From: Kiritimatiellota bacterium
GTDB lineage: Bacteria; Verrucomicrobiota; Kiritimatiellia; RFP12; UBA1067
Reading direction: 5' to 3'
DNA length: 50,476 bases
Assembly (NCBI GenBank): GCA_009778475.1
Contig: WRJS01000013.1
Coordinates: 1-50,476 of the forward strand
The position numbers and the translations under genes are program-made. Positions 15,254 through 24,495 of this stretch are shown here, piece after piece. The notes beneath the pieces were generated by a model. That model was not told the DNA's origin. It worked only from the letters and a program-made list of their open reading frames with translations, and ran no database searches. Every line of letters starts with the position of its first letter. Positions within the stretch are counted from its first letter, which is position 1.

Positions 15254-17482
15254 ATGCGTAAGTTAAATGGACTCGTGCGCGTGTCCGTCATTGCCGCGTG
15301 CGCCGCCTCGGGGGCAACCGTTTTCGGTCAGCCGGAAACGGGGGAGCGCGTGTGGCAGACGCTTGAAAAACATTTCGCGGAGCCGCCGTCGGCGAGCAAG
15401 TCGCGTCCCCTGTGGTTTTGGAACAAGGTCCCCAATGCGGAGGAAACGCGGAGCCAGATCAAGGCCTTTGCGGAAATCGGGTATGCCGGGCTGGGCATTC
15501 TCCCGGTGTTCCCGCAGCGTGAGATGAAGTTCATGGGCCCGGCGTATCTGGAACAGTACAGGGTCGCCGCCGATGCCGCCAAGGAGCATGGGCTCAAACT
15601 CTGCCTCTACGACGAATACTGGTTCCCCAGCGGTTCCGCCGGGGGGCTGCTTCGGGAACAGCATCCCGAGCATTTGTGCAAGCGGCTCGACATGGCGCAG
15701 GCGGTCCCGGACGCGAACGGTGCCGTCGCGCTCACGCTCCCCGAAGGCACGCTGATGGGGTGTGTGGAAATGAATACGAGGACGTTTGCCCGGCGCAACA
15801 TCACCGGCTTGGTCAAGGACGGCGTGTTGCGCTGGCAGCGGCCCGATGGCGATTCCGCCCCATACACGATCATGGCGTTCGTCTGCGTCCTCGACGGCGA
15901 GCGCGACCTTGTTGATTATCTGGAGCCGGAGTCGGTCCGCGCCTTTATCGGGCTGACCTACGCCGCGTACCAGAAAGCGATGCCGGAGCATTTCGGGACG
16001 ACCATCGACTCCGCCTTTTATGACGAGCCGATGCTGTACACGCCGGGGGACGGGCGCGCATGGACGCCGCGGTTCAACGCGTACTTTGAAGCGCGGTTCG
16101 GGCATGATCCCGTGCCGTTCTACCCGGCGATGTTCATGGACATCGGGCCTGACACGGCGTCGGCGCGTAACGCGCTCTTCGGTTTCCGTGCGGCGCTGTT
16201 CAGCGAGGGGTTCGTCAAGACGATTGCCGATTGGCTGAAGCCTTACAATATGCCGCTGACGGGGCATCTGGATCAGGAGGAGGTCGTCAACCCGACCGGC
16301 GTGAGCGGGGACGCGATCAAGTTTTTCGAGCATCAGCCGATCCCCGGCCTCGACCAGATTTTCCAGTACGGGCGCGGGTCGTGCATATACAAACTGATCG
16401 CCTCGGCGGCGGCCAATTACGACCGGCATCTCGTGATGACGGAGGTCTATGGGGCGACCGCCAATATGACGGTCGCCAACCTGTACAAGGAGGTGATGGA
16501 TCAGGCGGCCAAGGGCGTCAATCTGTTCGTGCCGCACGCCGTGTGGTACGATGCGCGGCCCGACGCCCCGAAGATGATGCCGCCGGAGTTGTCGCACCGG
16601 ACGCAGCCTTACGCCGACGCGCTGCCGAAGTACAACGCATACGTCGGCAGGGTGCACACCTTGCTGCAGCAGCCCGGCGCGACGGTTGCCGACATCGCGA
16701 TCCTCTATCCCATCGAGTCGCTGCAGGCGACGTATCATTTCGGCGGGCCGCTGAAGGCATACGTCGGCGGTGTCCCGAGCGACGCCGACAATTACATGCG
16801 GCTGGGCGAATACCTGTCCCTTGTGCTGCGGCGCGATTTCTTTTATCTTCATCCGGAGACCTTGCGGGCGCGTTGCTCGGTCATCCCGAAGCGCGGCGAC
16901 ACGCCAGCGCTCTTGCGGCTGGACAACGCGGTCAACCCCGTGGCGTTCCGGACGCTGATTATCCCGTCCATGGAGGTCATCGGCCTTGAAACGCTCCGCC
17001 GGGTGTACGCGTTCCAGCAAGCGGGCGGCCGCGTGATTGCCGTGGGGCGGCTCCCGCTCAAATCCGCCGAACAGGGGAAGGATGCCGAAGTGGTTGCGTT
17101 GCTTGAAAAGATATTCGGGAAAGAAGTGCTGGCAACGGCCTTCATGTCGGATGGTGATTACGCCCTGCTCGGGGAGGTGTTGGGCGAGGGCGATGTGCGT
17201 TTCGCTGATGTGCCTGCCCTTCCGGCAGGTGCGCCGACGGGTTCGCTGATGGTTCTGCATCGGGTCATTCACGGCCGTGATGTCTATTTCTTCAGCAACT
17301 CGCATGAGCGGCCGATTGAGACGACCGTGTTGTTGCGGTGTGATTCCCCGCGCCGGTTCGTCTGGTGGAATCCCCATGACGGCCGCCGGGTTGAGGCGCA
17401 AGGGAAATGGTCCGAGGGCATGACAGAACTCCCGCTGAAACTCGGCGCGGTGGAGTCGGTGTTCCTCATTGGGACAAAATGA
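15254..17482 (+). CDS. Secreted GH106-like glycoside hydrolase (alpha-L-rhamnosidase family type)
   Basis: 742 residues. The ATG at 15254 has a strong Shine-Dalgarno (GGGGGAGGAGG) and begins a signal peptide (VRVSVIAACAASGATVFGQ). The mature N-terminus SKSRPLWFWNKV, the barrel segment KLCLYDEYWFPSGSAGG and the later FYDEPMLYTPG are characteristic of the large clade containing GH106 rhamnosidases, with retained acidic residues. The C-terminus (GRDVYFFSNSHERP, then VWWNPHDGRR) matches the beta-sandwich that normally follows the catalytic region, but the protein lacks the extra carbohydrate-binding domains of longer members. It probably removes terminal rhamnose or a related sugar from a polysaccharide in the periplasm or outside; specificity is inferred. 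The gene stands alone between repeats. Confidence 0.78.
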   Translation: MRKLNGLVRVSVIAACAASGATVFGQPETGERVWQTLEKHFAEPPSASKSRPLWFWNKVPNAEETRSQIKAFAEIGYAGLGILPVFPQREMKFMGPAYLEQYRVAADAAKEHGLKLCLYDEYWFPSGSAGGLLREQHPEHLCKRLDMAQAVPDANGAVALTLPEGTLMGCVEMNTRTFARRNITGLVKDGVLRWQRPDGDSAPYTIMAFVCVLDGERDLVDYLEPESVRAFIGLTYAAYQKAMPEHFGTTIDSAFYDEPMLYTPGDGRAWTPRFNAYFEARFGHDPVPFYPAMFMDIGPDTASARNALFGFRAALFSEGFVKTIADWLKPYNMPLTGHLDQEEVVNPTGVSGDAIKFFEHQPIPGLDQIFQYGRGSCIYKLIASAAANYDRHLVMTEVYGATANMTVANLYKEVMDQAAKGVNLFVPHAVWYDARPDAPKMMPPELSHRTQPYADALPKYNAYVGRVHTLLQQPGATVADIAILYPIESLQATYHFGGPLKAYVGGVPSDADNYMRLGEYLSLVLRRDFFYLHPETLRARCSVIPKRGDTPALLRLDNAVNPVAFRTLIIPSMEVIGLETLRRVYAFQQAGGRVIAVGRLPLKSAEQGKDAEVVALLEKIFGKEVLATAFMSDGDYALLGEVLGEGDVRFADVPALPAGAPTGSLMVLHRVIHGRDVYFFSNSHERPIETTVLLRCDSPRRFVWWNPHDGRRVEAQGKWSEGMTELPLKLGAVESVFLIGTK

Positions 17483-17502
17483 GTTTGTTGATTGACCATC
17501 AC

Positions 17503-17582
17503 ACAAAGACACGGTGGTTGGAAATGGCTCCGGATTATCTCACACAAAGGCACAAAGGTCACAAAGGAATAGTATTTGCAGT
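17503..17582. repeat. CACAAAGG-type repeat, right copy flanking the GH106-like gene
   Basis: Direct copy of 15051-15130 (about 69 of 80 positions identical by eye, with a 33-base perfect core). It begins 20 bases after the glycosidase stop codon. Only one arm of the hairpin is present here. Confidence 0.75.
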
Positions 17583-17583
17583 T

Positions 17584-17815
17584 TAACCTGATGTTGTCAC
17601 ACAGCACCGCAGGTGCTAAACATGAGTAACCGTCGGTGGAGCGTAAGCGGAACCGGCGGTAGGGGCAGTCAACCCCCCCCCAGCCCTGCAAGGGCTGAAT
17701 GATGTGCCTTGTTCAGCCCCTGCCGGGGCTGATGGCGATCATCTGCTGTCCGCCGGTTCTGCTCGCATACGCTCGCTCCACCGGCGGTTACTCACGTTAC
17801 ACGCCTTCGGCGTTT
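17584..17815. repeat. Dispersed intergenic repeat (CAGCCCTTGCAGGGCTG family), copies 3 and 4
   Basis: 17584-17702 is the reverse-complement copy of the blocks at 4127 and 6357. It is followed by a diverged copy in the other orientation (CAGCCCCTGCCGGGGCTG at about 17716 and a CACCGGCGGTTACTCACG end). Together they make a head-to-head pair just upstream of the GH110-like gene. A run of nine C lies at about 17672. Confidence 0.7.
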
Positions 17816-17832
17816 TCATAGAAGGAGGAGTT

Positions 17833-19638
17833 ATGAAGTACATCACAGTTCTATTCGCCCTTGCGGGTACGGCGCTCTTCGCTGCCGAGCCGGTCAGGGT
17901 TTCGGTCGCGGATTTCGGCGCGGAGGCGGGCAGCGGGAAGGATTGCGTTGCCGCTGTCGCGAGGGCGCTGGAAGCGTGCAAGGCGCATGAGTCGTCCGTC
18001 CTCGTGTTCCCGAAAGGGCGGTACGATTTCCACGCGCCCGAAGGGGGGCGGCGGATTGTCGGGCTGGCGGTCGCGGGTCAGAAGAACCTCACCGTCGACG
18101 GCGGGGGCAGCGCGTTCGTCTTTCACGGCATCCTCGGCGTCGGGGCGTTGAACGATTCGCAGAACGTGACGCTCCGCAATTTCAGCGTCGATTGGGACAG
18201 ACCGATGATCGCCCAGGGCATCATCCTCGACACGGCGGATGACCACCTCGATGTCAAGTTCGACAAGGCGGCGCACCCGTTTGAAATCGCGGACGGCAAA
18301 ATTTTCTTCCTCGGCGAGGGCTGGCGGCGGCAGGTCGATGGCTACACGCTGCTCTTCGACAAGACGACGCGCGAACTCGCCTATGCCACGCGGGACAGCA
18401 CCATCGGCGACAACGCGCTGTTCAACACGCGCTCGGAGGAGGTCGCCGACGGGGTCGTCCGCTTCCACGGCAAGCCCCGGCACAAGGCGGAGCCCGGCAC
18501 GTTCATCGCGCTCTGGCTCGGGCGGTACGTCGCGAATGTCTTTGACGTCGCCCGCTGCAAGGACGTTGTGATGGAGGACATCACCGTGTATCACGGGCTG
18601 GGCAACTGCATCGTCGGGTTCAGGACGGAGAACATCACGCTGCGGAACTTCAACATACGGGCGAACGAGGCGAAGGGGCGCGTGTTCAGCATCATCGCGG
18701 ACGGCTTCCACGTCAACACCTGCAAGGGGCTTCTCAAAATCGAGAACTGCGAGCACACGGGCATGGGGGACGACTTCCTGAACCTCCACGGCATGAACGT
18801 GATGGTGCTGGAACGGGTCGATGACTACACGGTGAAGGTCGGCGCCTCGGGCAAGGGCGGCGCCTCCTACGTCCTCGGCGTGGGCGACGAGGTTTGGTTC
18901 ATTGACGGTCAGACGACCCAGCGCGGCGCGACCGGGATTATCAAGGAAATCAAAGACGTCCTCGGTGCGGGGCGTCCCGTCGCCAAGCACATCGTGTTCG
19001 AGCAGAAGATACCCGACTCCGTCAAAGCGAAAGACGCGCTCGAAAACAAGACGTGGAACGCCGAACTGGAAATCCGCGACTGCCGGATATTGCGAGCCCA
19101 CCGCGCGCGCGGGCTGCTGGTCTCGACCCCGCGCCGCGCCGTCATCGAGAACAACTACTTTCGGACAGCCGGCGCCGCGATCCTTGTCGAGGGTGACGTG
19201 AACTATTGGTACGAGTCGGGCGCGGTCAACGACCTCGTGATCCGCAACAACGTTTTCGAGGACTGCTTCAGTTCGGGCTACGCCGGAGACTGGGGGCACG
19301 CGGTCATCACGATCCATCCCTCATTCCAGCCGAAGAGCGACGCGGACGAGGCTTACCACCGCAACATCCGCATCGAGAATAACGTGTTCAAATCGTTCGA
19401 CTATCCGATCCTCTTTGCGCGCTCCGTCCGCAACCTGACCTTCACCGGGAACACGCTGAGCAAGACAACGACCTTCCCGCCGTTCGCGCAGAACAAGACG
19501 ACCTTCGTCCTCGACGGCTGCCGCGAAGTCCGGCTTGAAGCGAACACCTACGGCGCGGACGTCCTCGGCAAAAACGTCCGCACGGCAAACATGAAACCGG
19601 GAGACCTTGACATCAAGGACGCGGACATCCGGCGGTGA
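17833..19638 (+). CDS. Secreted right-handed beta-helix glycosidase, GH110-like (alpha-1,3-galactosidase type)
   Basis: 601 residues, matching the roughly 600-residue length of Bacteroides GH110 enzymes. The ATG at 17833 follows GAAGGAGGAG and starts a signal peptide (KYITVLFALAGTALFA). The body is a parallel beta-helix with repeated short strands (NLTVDGGGSAFVF, NVTLRNFSVDWDRP, NITLRNFNIRANEAKG). The conserved acidic patch appears as ENCEHTGMGDDFLNLHGMN, close to the GDD-N-HG signature of GH110. Those enzymes remove terminal alpha-1,3-galactose, for example from blood-group B structures. Location is probably periplasmic. It may work with the fused sugar kinase/pyrophosphorylase near 43.3 kb, which could handle released galactose. 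Another beta-helix glycosidase specificity remains possible. Confidence 0.75.
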   Translation: MKYITVLFALAGTALFAAEPVRVSVADFGAEAGSGKDCVAAVARALEACKAHESSVLVFPKGRYDFHAPEGGRRIVGLAVAGQKNLTVDGGGSAFVFHGILGVGALNDSQNVTLRNFSVDWDRPMIAQGIILDTADDHLDVKFDKAAHPFEIADGKIFFLGEGWRRQVDGYTLLFDKTTRELAYATRDSTIGDNALFNTRSEEVADGVVRFHGKPRHKAEPGTFIALWLGRYVANVFDVARCKDVVMEDITVYHGLGNCIVGFRTENITLRNFNIRANEAKGRVFSIIADGFHVNTCKGLLKIENCEHTGMGDDFLNLHGMNVMVLERVDDYTVKVGASGKGGASYVLGVGDEVWFIDGQTTQRGATGIIKEIKDVLGAGRPVAKHIVFEQKIPDSVKAKDALENKTWNAELEIRDCRILRAHRARGLLVSTPRRAVIENNYFRTAGAAILVEGDVNYWYESGAVNDLVIRNNVFEDCFSSGYAGDWGHAVITIHPSFQPKSDADEAYHRNIRIENNVFKSFDYPILFARSVRNLTFTGNTLSKTTTFPPFAQNKTTFVLDGCREVRLEANTYGADVLGKNVRTANMKPGDLDIKDADIRR

Positions 19639-19649
19639 ACGAATTTATG

Positions 19650-19745
19650 TTACACAGAGAGCCACAGAGAAACAGCAGAGGGTCACAGAGAAGGGTTTCA
19701 AAAACTCTGTGTACCTCTGTGTCTCCTCTGCGAAACTCTGTGTAA
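19650..19745. repeat. ACACAGAG-type hairpin repeat upstream of ahcY
   Basis: An imperfect inverted repeat built of CACAGAG units (TTACACAGAG at the left, CTCTGTGTAA at the right), 35 bases before ahcY. It belongs to the same broad type as copies at 45240-45345 and 47997-48085. I see no SAH-riboswitch signature here. Confidence 0.65.
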
Positions 19746-19780
19746 GAAAAAATTGAAACTGAGAAAAGGAAGGGAATCCT

Positions 19781-21178
19781 ATGGACTACAAAGTGAAAGA
19801 CATCGGGCTTGCGGACTGGGGTCGGCGGGCGATTGAGATTGCGGAGAAGGAGATGCCGGGGCTGATGGCGACGCGGGCGAAGTATGGTCCGCAGCAGCCG
19901 CTGAAGGGCGCGCGCGTGATGGGCAGCCTGCACATGACGGTCGAGACGGCGGTGCTGATCGAGACGCTCGTGGCGTTGGGCGCGGATGTGCGCTGGTGCT
20001 CGTGCAACATCTTCTCGACGCAGGATCATGCGGCGGCGGCGGTCGCGGCGGCGGGTGTCCCGGTGTTCGCGTGGAAGGGCGAGACGCTGGAGGAGTATTG
20101 GTGGTGCACGCGTCAGGCGTTGACGTGGTCTGACGGCTCGGGTCCTGACCTGATCGTGGACGACGGCGGCGACGCGACGCTCCTGCTGCATTGGGGTGCG
20201 CGGGCGGCGGGCGGCGACGCGGCGTTCCTCGACGCGCCCAGCGGGAGCGAGGAGGAGGGCGTCATCAAGGCGCTCGTGAAGGCGATCCTCGCGGAGGCGC
20301 CGAATTATTTCCCGTCCGCGGTCAAGCGCTGGAAGGGCGTTTCGGAGGAGACGACGACGGGCGTTCACCGCCTCTATCAACTGGCGGCGGAGGGCAAACT
20401 GCTCGTGCCAGCCATCAACGTGAACGACTCGGTCACAAAGTCGAAGTTCGACAACATCTACGGCTGCCGCGAGTCGCTGGTGGACGGCATCAAGCGGGCG
20501 ATGGACGTGATGATCGCGGGTAAGGTGGCGTTCGTGTGTGGCTATGGGGACGTGGGCAAAGGGTCGGCGGAGTCGCTGAAGGAGCACAAGGCGCAGGTGT
20601 GGGTCTCCGAGGTTGACCCGATCTGCGCGTTGCAGGCGTGCATGGCGGGGTACAAGGTGACGACGGTCGAGGACGCGCTGCCGCACGCGAACATCTTCGT
20701 GACCACGACGGGCAACTGCGAAATCATCACCGCCGAGCACATGAGCCGGATGCGCGACCAAGCCATCGTGTGCAACATCGGGCATTTCGACAACGAGATA
20801 CAGGTGGCGCAGCTCAAAGCGTGGCAAGGCATACGGCACGTCAACATCAAGCCGCAGGTGGACAAGTACATCTTCCCCGATGGACACTGCATCTACCTGC
20901 TCGCGGAAGGGCGGTTGGTCAACCTCGGTTGCGCCACGGGACACCCCAGCTTCGTGATGTCCAACAGCTTCACGAACCAGACGCTCGCGCAGATCAAGCT
21001 GTGGAACGAGAAGCCCGACGTGGGCGTGTACCGCTTGCCCAAAGAGCTCGACGAAGAAGTCGCCCGCCTCCACCTCGACCAGCTCGGCGCCAAACTCACC
21101 AAGCTCACCCAAGCCCAAGCCGACTACATCGGCGTCCCCGTTAATGGACCGTACAAAGCGGAGCATTATCGGTATTGA
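19781..21178 (+). CDS. ahcY: S-adenosylhomocysteine hydrolase (adenosylhomocysteinase)
   Basis: 465 residues, within the family's range. The enzyme reversibly splits S-adenosylhomocysteine into adenosine and homocysteine using tightly bound NAD, relieving product inhibition of methyltransferases. Signatures are [16 protein letters not shown] near residue 50, [29 protein letters not shown], the NAD Rossmann motif [11 protein letters not shown] at 253-263, and the C-terminal PYKAEHYRY end typical of the family. The ATG follows AAAGGAAGGGAAT. It partners with metK, about 4.7 kb upstream. Base composition drops sharply just after its stop, where the AT-rich accessory region begins. Confidence 0.97.
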   Translation: MDYKVKDIGLADWGRRAIEIAEKEMPGLMATRAKYGPQQPLKGARVMGSLHMTVETAVLIETLVALGADVRWCSCNIFSTQDHAAAAVAAAGVPVFAWKGETLEEYWWCTRQALTWSDGSGPDLIVDDGGDATLLLHWGARAAGGDAAFLDAPSGSEEEGVIKALVKAILAEAPNYFPSAVKRWKGVSEETTTGVHRLYQLAAEGKLLVPAINVNDSVTKSKFDNIYGCRESLVDGIKRAMDVMIAGKVAFVCGYGDVGKGSAESLKEHKAQVWVSEVDPICALQACMAGYKVTTVEDALPHANIFVTTTGNCEIITAEHMSRMRDQAIVCNIGHFDNEIQVAQLKAWQGIRHVNIKPQVDKYIFPDGHCIYLLAEGRLVNLGCATGHPSFVMSNSFTNQTLAQIKLWNEKPDVGVYRLPKELDEEVARLHLDQLGAKLTKLTQAQADYIGVPVNGPYKAEHYRY

Positions 21179-21260
21179 CGGTGTTTGCCAAGAGGTGTGA
21201 AAAAACGCTTACACCATGCGAGCGCAATACAAAGGTTTCCAATAAATTGGAGGAATAATT

Positions 21261-21629
21261 ATGTTAAACATTCTACTACAACTTAAAAACAAATATTCCG
21301 AAAGGAATTATATACGAAAAGCAGACCCGAAGTGTGATTATTGGTTTGATTTTTCGTGCCAAAAATTAGATGGTTACATAAAAAGGTTTAATGACAACTT
21401 TAATATTTGCATTATAGGAGATAAAGATGAAGCGAAAGATTTTTATATAATACCTTTCATGTGTGTGAAACATTTGTTTATTGAAAAACACTTAGCCAAA
21501 GATCAAAACAGAAGCCCAAGATGGGTAGGAAATATAATTGAAGGAGGGCTAAAAATTACAAACTGCGAAATCGAGTTTAATTGCCGTCAATATTATGGAA
21601 ATATAAAATTAATTGAGACAAGAATTTAA
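21261..21629 (+). CDS. Hypothetical protein, AT-rich accessory gene
   Basis: 122 residues with a clear ribosome-binding site (TTGGAGGAATAATT). I do not recognise the family. The protein is soluble, with a hydrophobic FNICIIGDKDEAKDFYIIPF stretch and RSPRWVGNIIEGGLKI, a pattern seen in small domains attached to restriction-type proteins, but this is a weak resemblance. It is strongly AT-rich compared with ahcY immediately before it and shares that composition with the DUF4145 gene 155 bases downstream. It is probably horizontally acquired. Confidence 0.65.
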   Translation: MLNILLQLKNKYSERNYIRKADPKCDYWFDFSCQKLDGYIKRFNDNFNICIIGDKDEAKDFYIIPFMCVKHLFIEKHLAKDQNRSPRWVGNIIEGGLKITNCEIEFNCRQYYGNIKLIETRI

Positions 21630-21783
21630 TTATGAGGCATCTCGTAAAATTACTGGACAAGCTAGTGCCGTGTAAACTAGCCTATTGTTGTTTTATATTC
21701 GGCAGGTTTGTATGGATATTTGAAAATGAACCCCAATTTTTTAACGACTCTGGGATGATCGTATAACTATTATCAAAAAGTTT

Positions 21784-22656
21784 ATGAACTCTAATACAAA
21801 AGATTACTGTCCAGATTGTCGACAGATTACAAATCACAAATGCCTGTTTACCATAAGAAAATGTTCTGATTACGATGATGATTTTTATTGGGAGCAGAAC
21901 TATGAAACAATACAATGCTTAGGTTGCGAAAATATTCAATTTAGGAAACGTTTTTCAGATGAAAGTATGTACAGATACAGAGAAGATGGCAAAGAGGAAT
22001 CATATTCTGAATCTAAATATTATCCCAAAAACATTAACAATCATATTGTTTTTGAAAACATATATGAGTTGCCTCGTAAATTACGTATTGTATATGAAGA
22101 AACCCTTGAAGCATTAAAGAATAATTGCTATTTGCTTGCAGGAGTTGGTCTACGAGCAGTAATTGAAGCAATATGTCTTGATCGAAATATTATAGGTAGA
22201 AATTTAGAAATTCAAATCAACAATCTTGTCCGTAATAAGTTGATAACTGAAAAAGATGGGAATCGACTTCATAGTGTCAGATTTCTGGGAAACGATTCAG
22301 TTCACGAAATGGATGTTCCAAAAGAGAAGAAACTAAGAATTGCCCTTGATATCACAGAACATCTAATAAAAAATCTGTACTTAATAGATATTCATGCAAA
22401 TCAACATTTAGACACCATTATTTCGGAATATGAAGATTTTAAAAATTTGGTGTTAAGGAAATTTAACGCACCATCTATCAACTCTGGAGATGAAAAAAAC
22501 ATAAGGGAAATCTTAAAAAAGGACTTCAGAAGAATAGAAACAAATTGCCGAATGAATTTTATTAATCAATTGCTTAATGAAACACAAAACAACTTAATAA
22601 CAACAATATCGGTTGGTAAATATGAAAATAAGGAACAATATTTTGCGAAAAACTAA
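21784..22656 (+). CDS. DUF4145 domain protein with N-terminal zinc-ribbon-like cysteines
   Basis: 290 residues, AT-rich. The N-terminus has CPDC (residues 9-12) and later CLGC, a likely zinc-binding pair. The central part, LLAGVGLRAVIEAIC followed by LEIQINNLVRNKLIT and RFLGNDSVHEM, is the DUF4145 signature: a helical domain often found attached to, or next to, restriction-modification and other defence genes. Function is unknown. No strong ribosome-binding site is visible before the ATG. Location next to a decayed nuclease and a GmrSD-like gene suggests an accessory or defence role, by association only. Confidence 0.75.
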   Translation: MNSNTKDYCPDCRQITNHKCLFTIRKCSDYDDDFYWEQNYETIQCLGCENIQFRKRFSDESMYRYREDGKEESYSESKYYPKNINNHIVFENIYELPRKLRIVYEETLEALKNNCYLLAGVGLRAVIEAICLDRNIIGRNLEIQINNLVRNKLITEKDGNRLHSVRFLGNDSVHEMDVPKEKKLRIALDITEHLIKNLYLIDIHANQHLDTIISEYEDFKNLVLRKFNAPSINSGDEKNIREILKKDFRRIETNCRMNFINQLLNETQNNLITTISVGKYENKEQYFAKN

Positions 22657-22824
22657 AAATGCTAGTTAATGAACGGTTTTATGAAAATTAGGGCGAATTA
22701 TTGGACAATCTGTCAAAATTTTTACAAGGAATGAATGGCGTATTTTTCAATTACGGATTAAGCAAGATGGCGTGTCAGTGCTACAGTGCCTATCGTGAAA
22801 ACAGAGGTGAGTGCAATTTCTTTT

Positions 22825-22868
22825 AATTACGGACTAAGCAAGGAAACATGAAACAGCATTTACCACAA
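22825..22868. repeat. 44-bp direct repeat, left copy (partner at 27414)
   Basis: About 39 of 44 bases match 27414-27457, including a perfect 23-base core beginning GGAAACATGAAACAGC. A partial third copy of the left part (AATTACGGATTAAGCAAG) lies at about 22754. The two full copies bracket the nuclease remnant, the GmrSD-like gene and the Fic gene. The rest of 22657-22942 holds only repeat fragments. Confidence 0.65.
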
Positions 22869-22942
22869 TAGGCGCAGAAAAAGTCTTCTGGAGCAACGAC
22901 TTGAAAAGAGTCTCGCATAAAGACACGGATGGAAGACAACAC

Positions 22943-23738
22943 ATGAATATCCAAGAAAATATTATTGAGAGACAAAAAGAAAAAGTGGGCAAAGAAAAAA
23001 TAAACAGTAAAGGGTATGAAGGGTACCTGAAGAAAATCTATTAATCCCATTTTTAAATTGGGAAGAAATAAAAAAAGAACTGATGAAAGGTAATGGCAAG
23101 GACCTGGACGATAAATTTCTTGCCGTACGTTCCTCTTCGGCCCTATGTGTTAATAATTTTGCGCCTTTCAAAGAATTCAAAAAATATGGGATTCTAATTT
23201 TGATATCGCAGTCTTTGAACAGAAATTGCCGACAAAATTAGGAGGTACTCCACCTCATCTTGATTTTTATTTGGAAAATGCCGATACAATGATTGGATTC
23301 GAAAGTAAATTTACGGAACATTTTGAAAAAAACATAGATCACGCAAAAAAGAATTTGTGCAAGTATTTTATGCGAGAAGAATTAGATTATCTTCCAAGAT
23401 TGTTTGACGGTTTGATTTTACATTATATGAATTGCAGAGATAAAATGTATTTAGATGTCGCTCAACTTATAAAACATTCTATCGGCTTGATAAACAACAA
23501 GAGAAACAAGGAGGCGATTTTAGTTTACATTTACTGGGAACCCCCAAATTGCTGGAGAATTACGGAATCACAGCAGCATCGAAAAGAAATAGACGATTTT
23601 GCGGACAGAATAGGGAAATTCAACGATATAACATTCAAACACTTATCATATAATGACTTTTGGGAAGAACATAAAAATTGCGAATGGGTTGCAGACCACA
23701 TCAAACGTGTTAAAGAACGATATGATTTTGAAATATAA
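22943..23738 (+). pseudogene. Decayed PD-(D/E)XK-type restriction nuclease
   Basis: Three frames together read like one protein. Frame one starts at 22943 (MNIQENIIERQKEK) and stops at 23042. Frame two continues from about 23040 (LIPFLNWEEIKKEL, then KFLAVRSSSALCVNNF) to about 23190. Frame three continues from about 23195 (NFDIAVFEQKLPTK) to the stop at 23738. The third part contains PPHLDFYLENADTMIGFESKF, where Asp and Glu-x-Lys fit a PD-(D/E)XK nuclease core, resembling putative restriction endonucleases of the PGN_0703-like group. Two frame breaks, and perhaps a short deletion at the second, make it a pseudogene unless the sequence has errors. The intact 3' frame from 23226 could still be translated as about 170 residues. 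AT-rich. Confidence 0.65.
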
Positions 23739-23841
23739 AAATCACCCGATGGAGGAACTTCCCGACAAAATCAAAAACAATTAGGGTCATGGGCGAACAC
23801 AGTCTCTGGAACGCTTATCATTTGTTGTTGGTTTAAATGAC

Positions 23842-24495
23842 GTGAAGAAACTGTATCCAGTTAAAATCGGGATTGTTTTGCTTTTGGCAACATTGCTGGT
23901 GTATTTCAGTAACCCTGACAGCGGGGGAATCCAGCAGTGTAAGGTATTACCTGAAATGCCCCGGTTGATGGACTTTGTAACCCGTATGGAAAATTTATGG
24001 AGATGGGCACCTTTTGAATCCACGAAGTTTCACTTCCACAAGATTCAAGGTCATTTTAACCGCAAACCATACGAAATACGCAAAAAAGATTGCCCCTCAG
24101 ATGTGACAAAAAACAGTTCGTTTTCGTTAACCACAATAGACACAATAGATGGCACAATGGACACTATCATTGTGCCTATTGTGAAAACTATTGTATCCGT
24201 TGTGACAACAACCATCTACGCCTTGCAGGGAATATATGCGCCCGAAGGAAAATCCTGTGAAATCCTGTCTAAAATAGTCCTTCATCAATTTTCACGTCTT
24301 TCGCGGTTCATTTCAGGTTGTGATGTCAACCCGGATGACGCATCTTTATATGTGCACAGAGACGGCTTATGCCAAGGAGGCTCGGGCATTCCTTGCCGTG
24401 ATTTTTCCCTCTACGGGCAGGAATGCCCGCACCACTTTGTATTTCACAACAAGTCTAATATCTTTGAAGAGCAAGGAATCACATGCAAACAGTAA
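23842..24495 (+). CDS. Doubtful open frame: short membrane-anchored start running into repeats
   Basis: A GTG-started frame of 217 codons. The first part (KKLYPVKIGIVLLLATLLVYF) looks like a genuine membrane or signal segment and may be the relic of a small gene. From about 24110 onward the frame reads through intergenic-type repeats: a CACAATAGACACAAT hairpin (about 24130-24210), a piece shared with 28885 and 36670 (ATATATGCGCCCGAAGG), an inverted fragment of the 208-bp element (about 24298-24330), and the GCAGGAATGCCCGCACCAC repeat (about 24417). The frame also overlaps the start of the next gene. Probably not a functional protein over its full length. Confidence 0.25.
   Translation: MKKLYPVKIGIVLLLATLLVYFSNPDSGGIQQCKVLPEMPRLMDFVTRMENLWRWAPFESTKFHFHKIQGHFNRKPYEIRKKDCPSDVTKNSSFSLTTIDTIDGTMDTIIVPIVKTIVSVVTTTIYALQGIYAPEGKSCEILSKIVLHQFSRLSRFISGCDVNPDDASLYVHRDGLCQGGSGIPCRDFSLYGQECPHHFVFHNKSNIFEEQGITCKQ

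Noticed and set aside
15263..17512. Minus-strand open frame of about 750 codons opposite the GH106-like gene
   Set aside because: Arg/His-rich shadow frame without recognisable motifs; the plus strand carries a signal peptide and family motifs.
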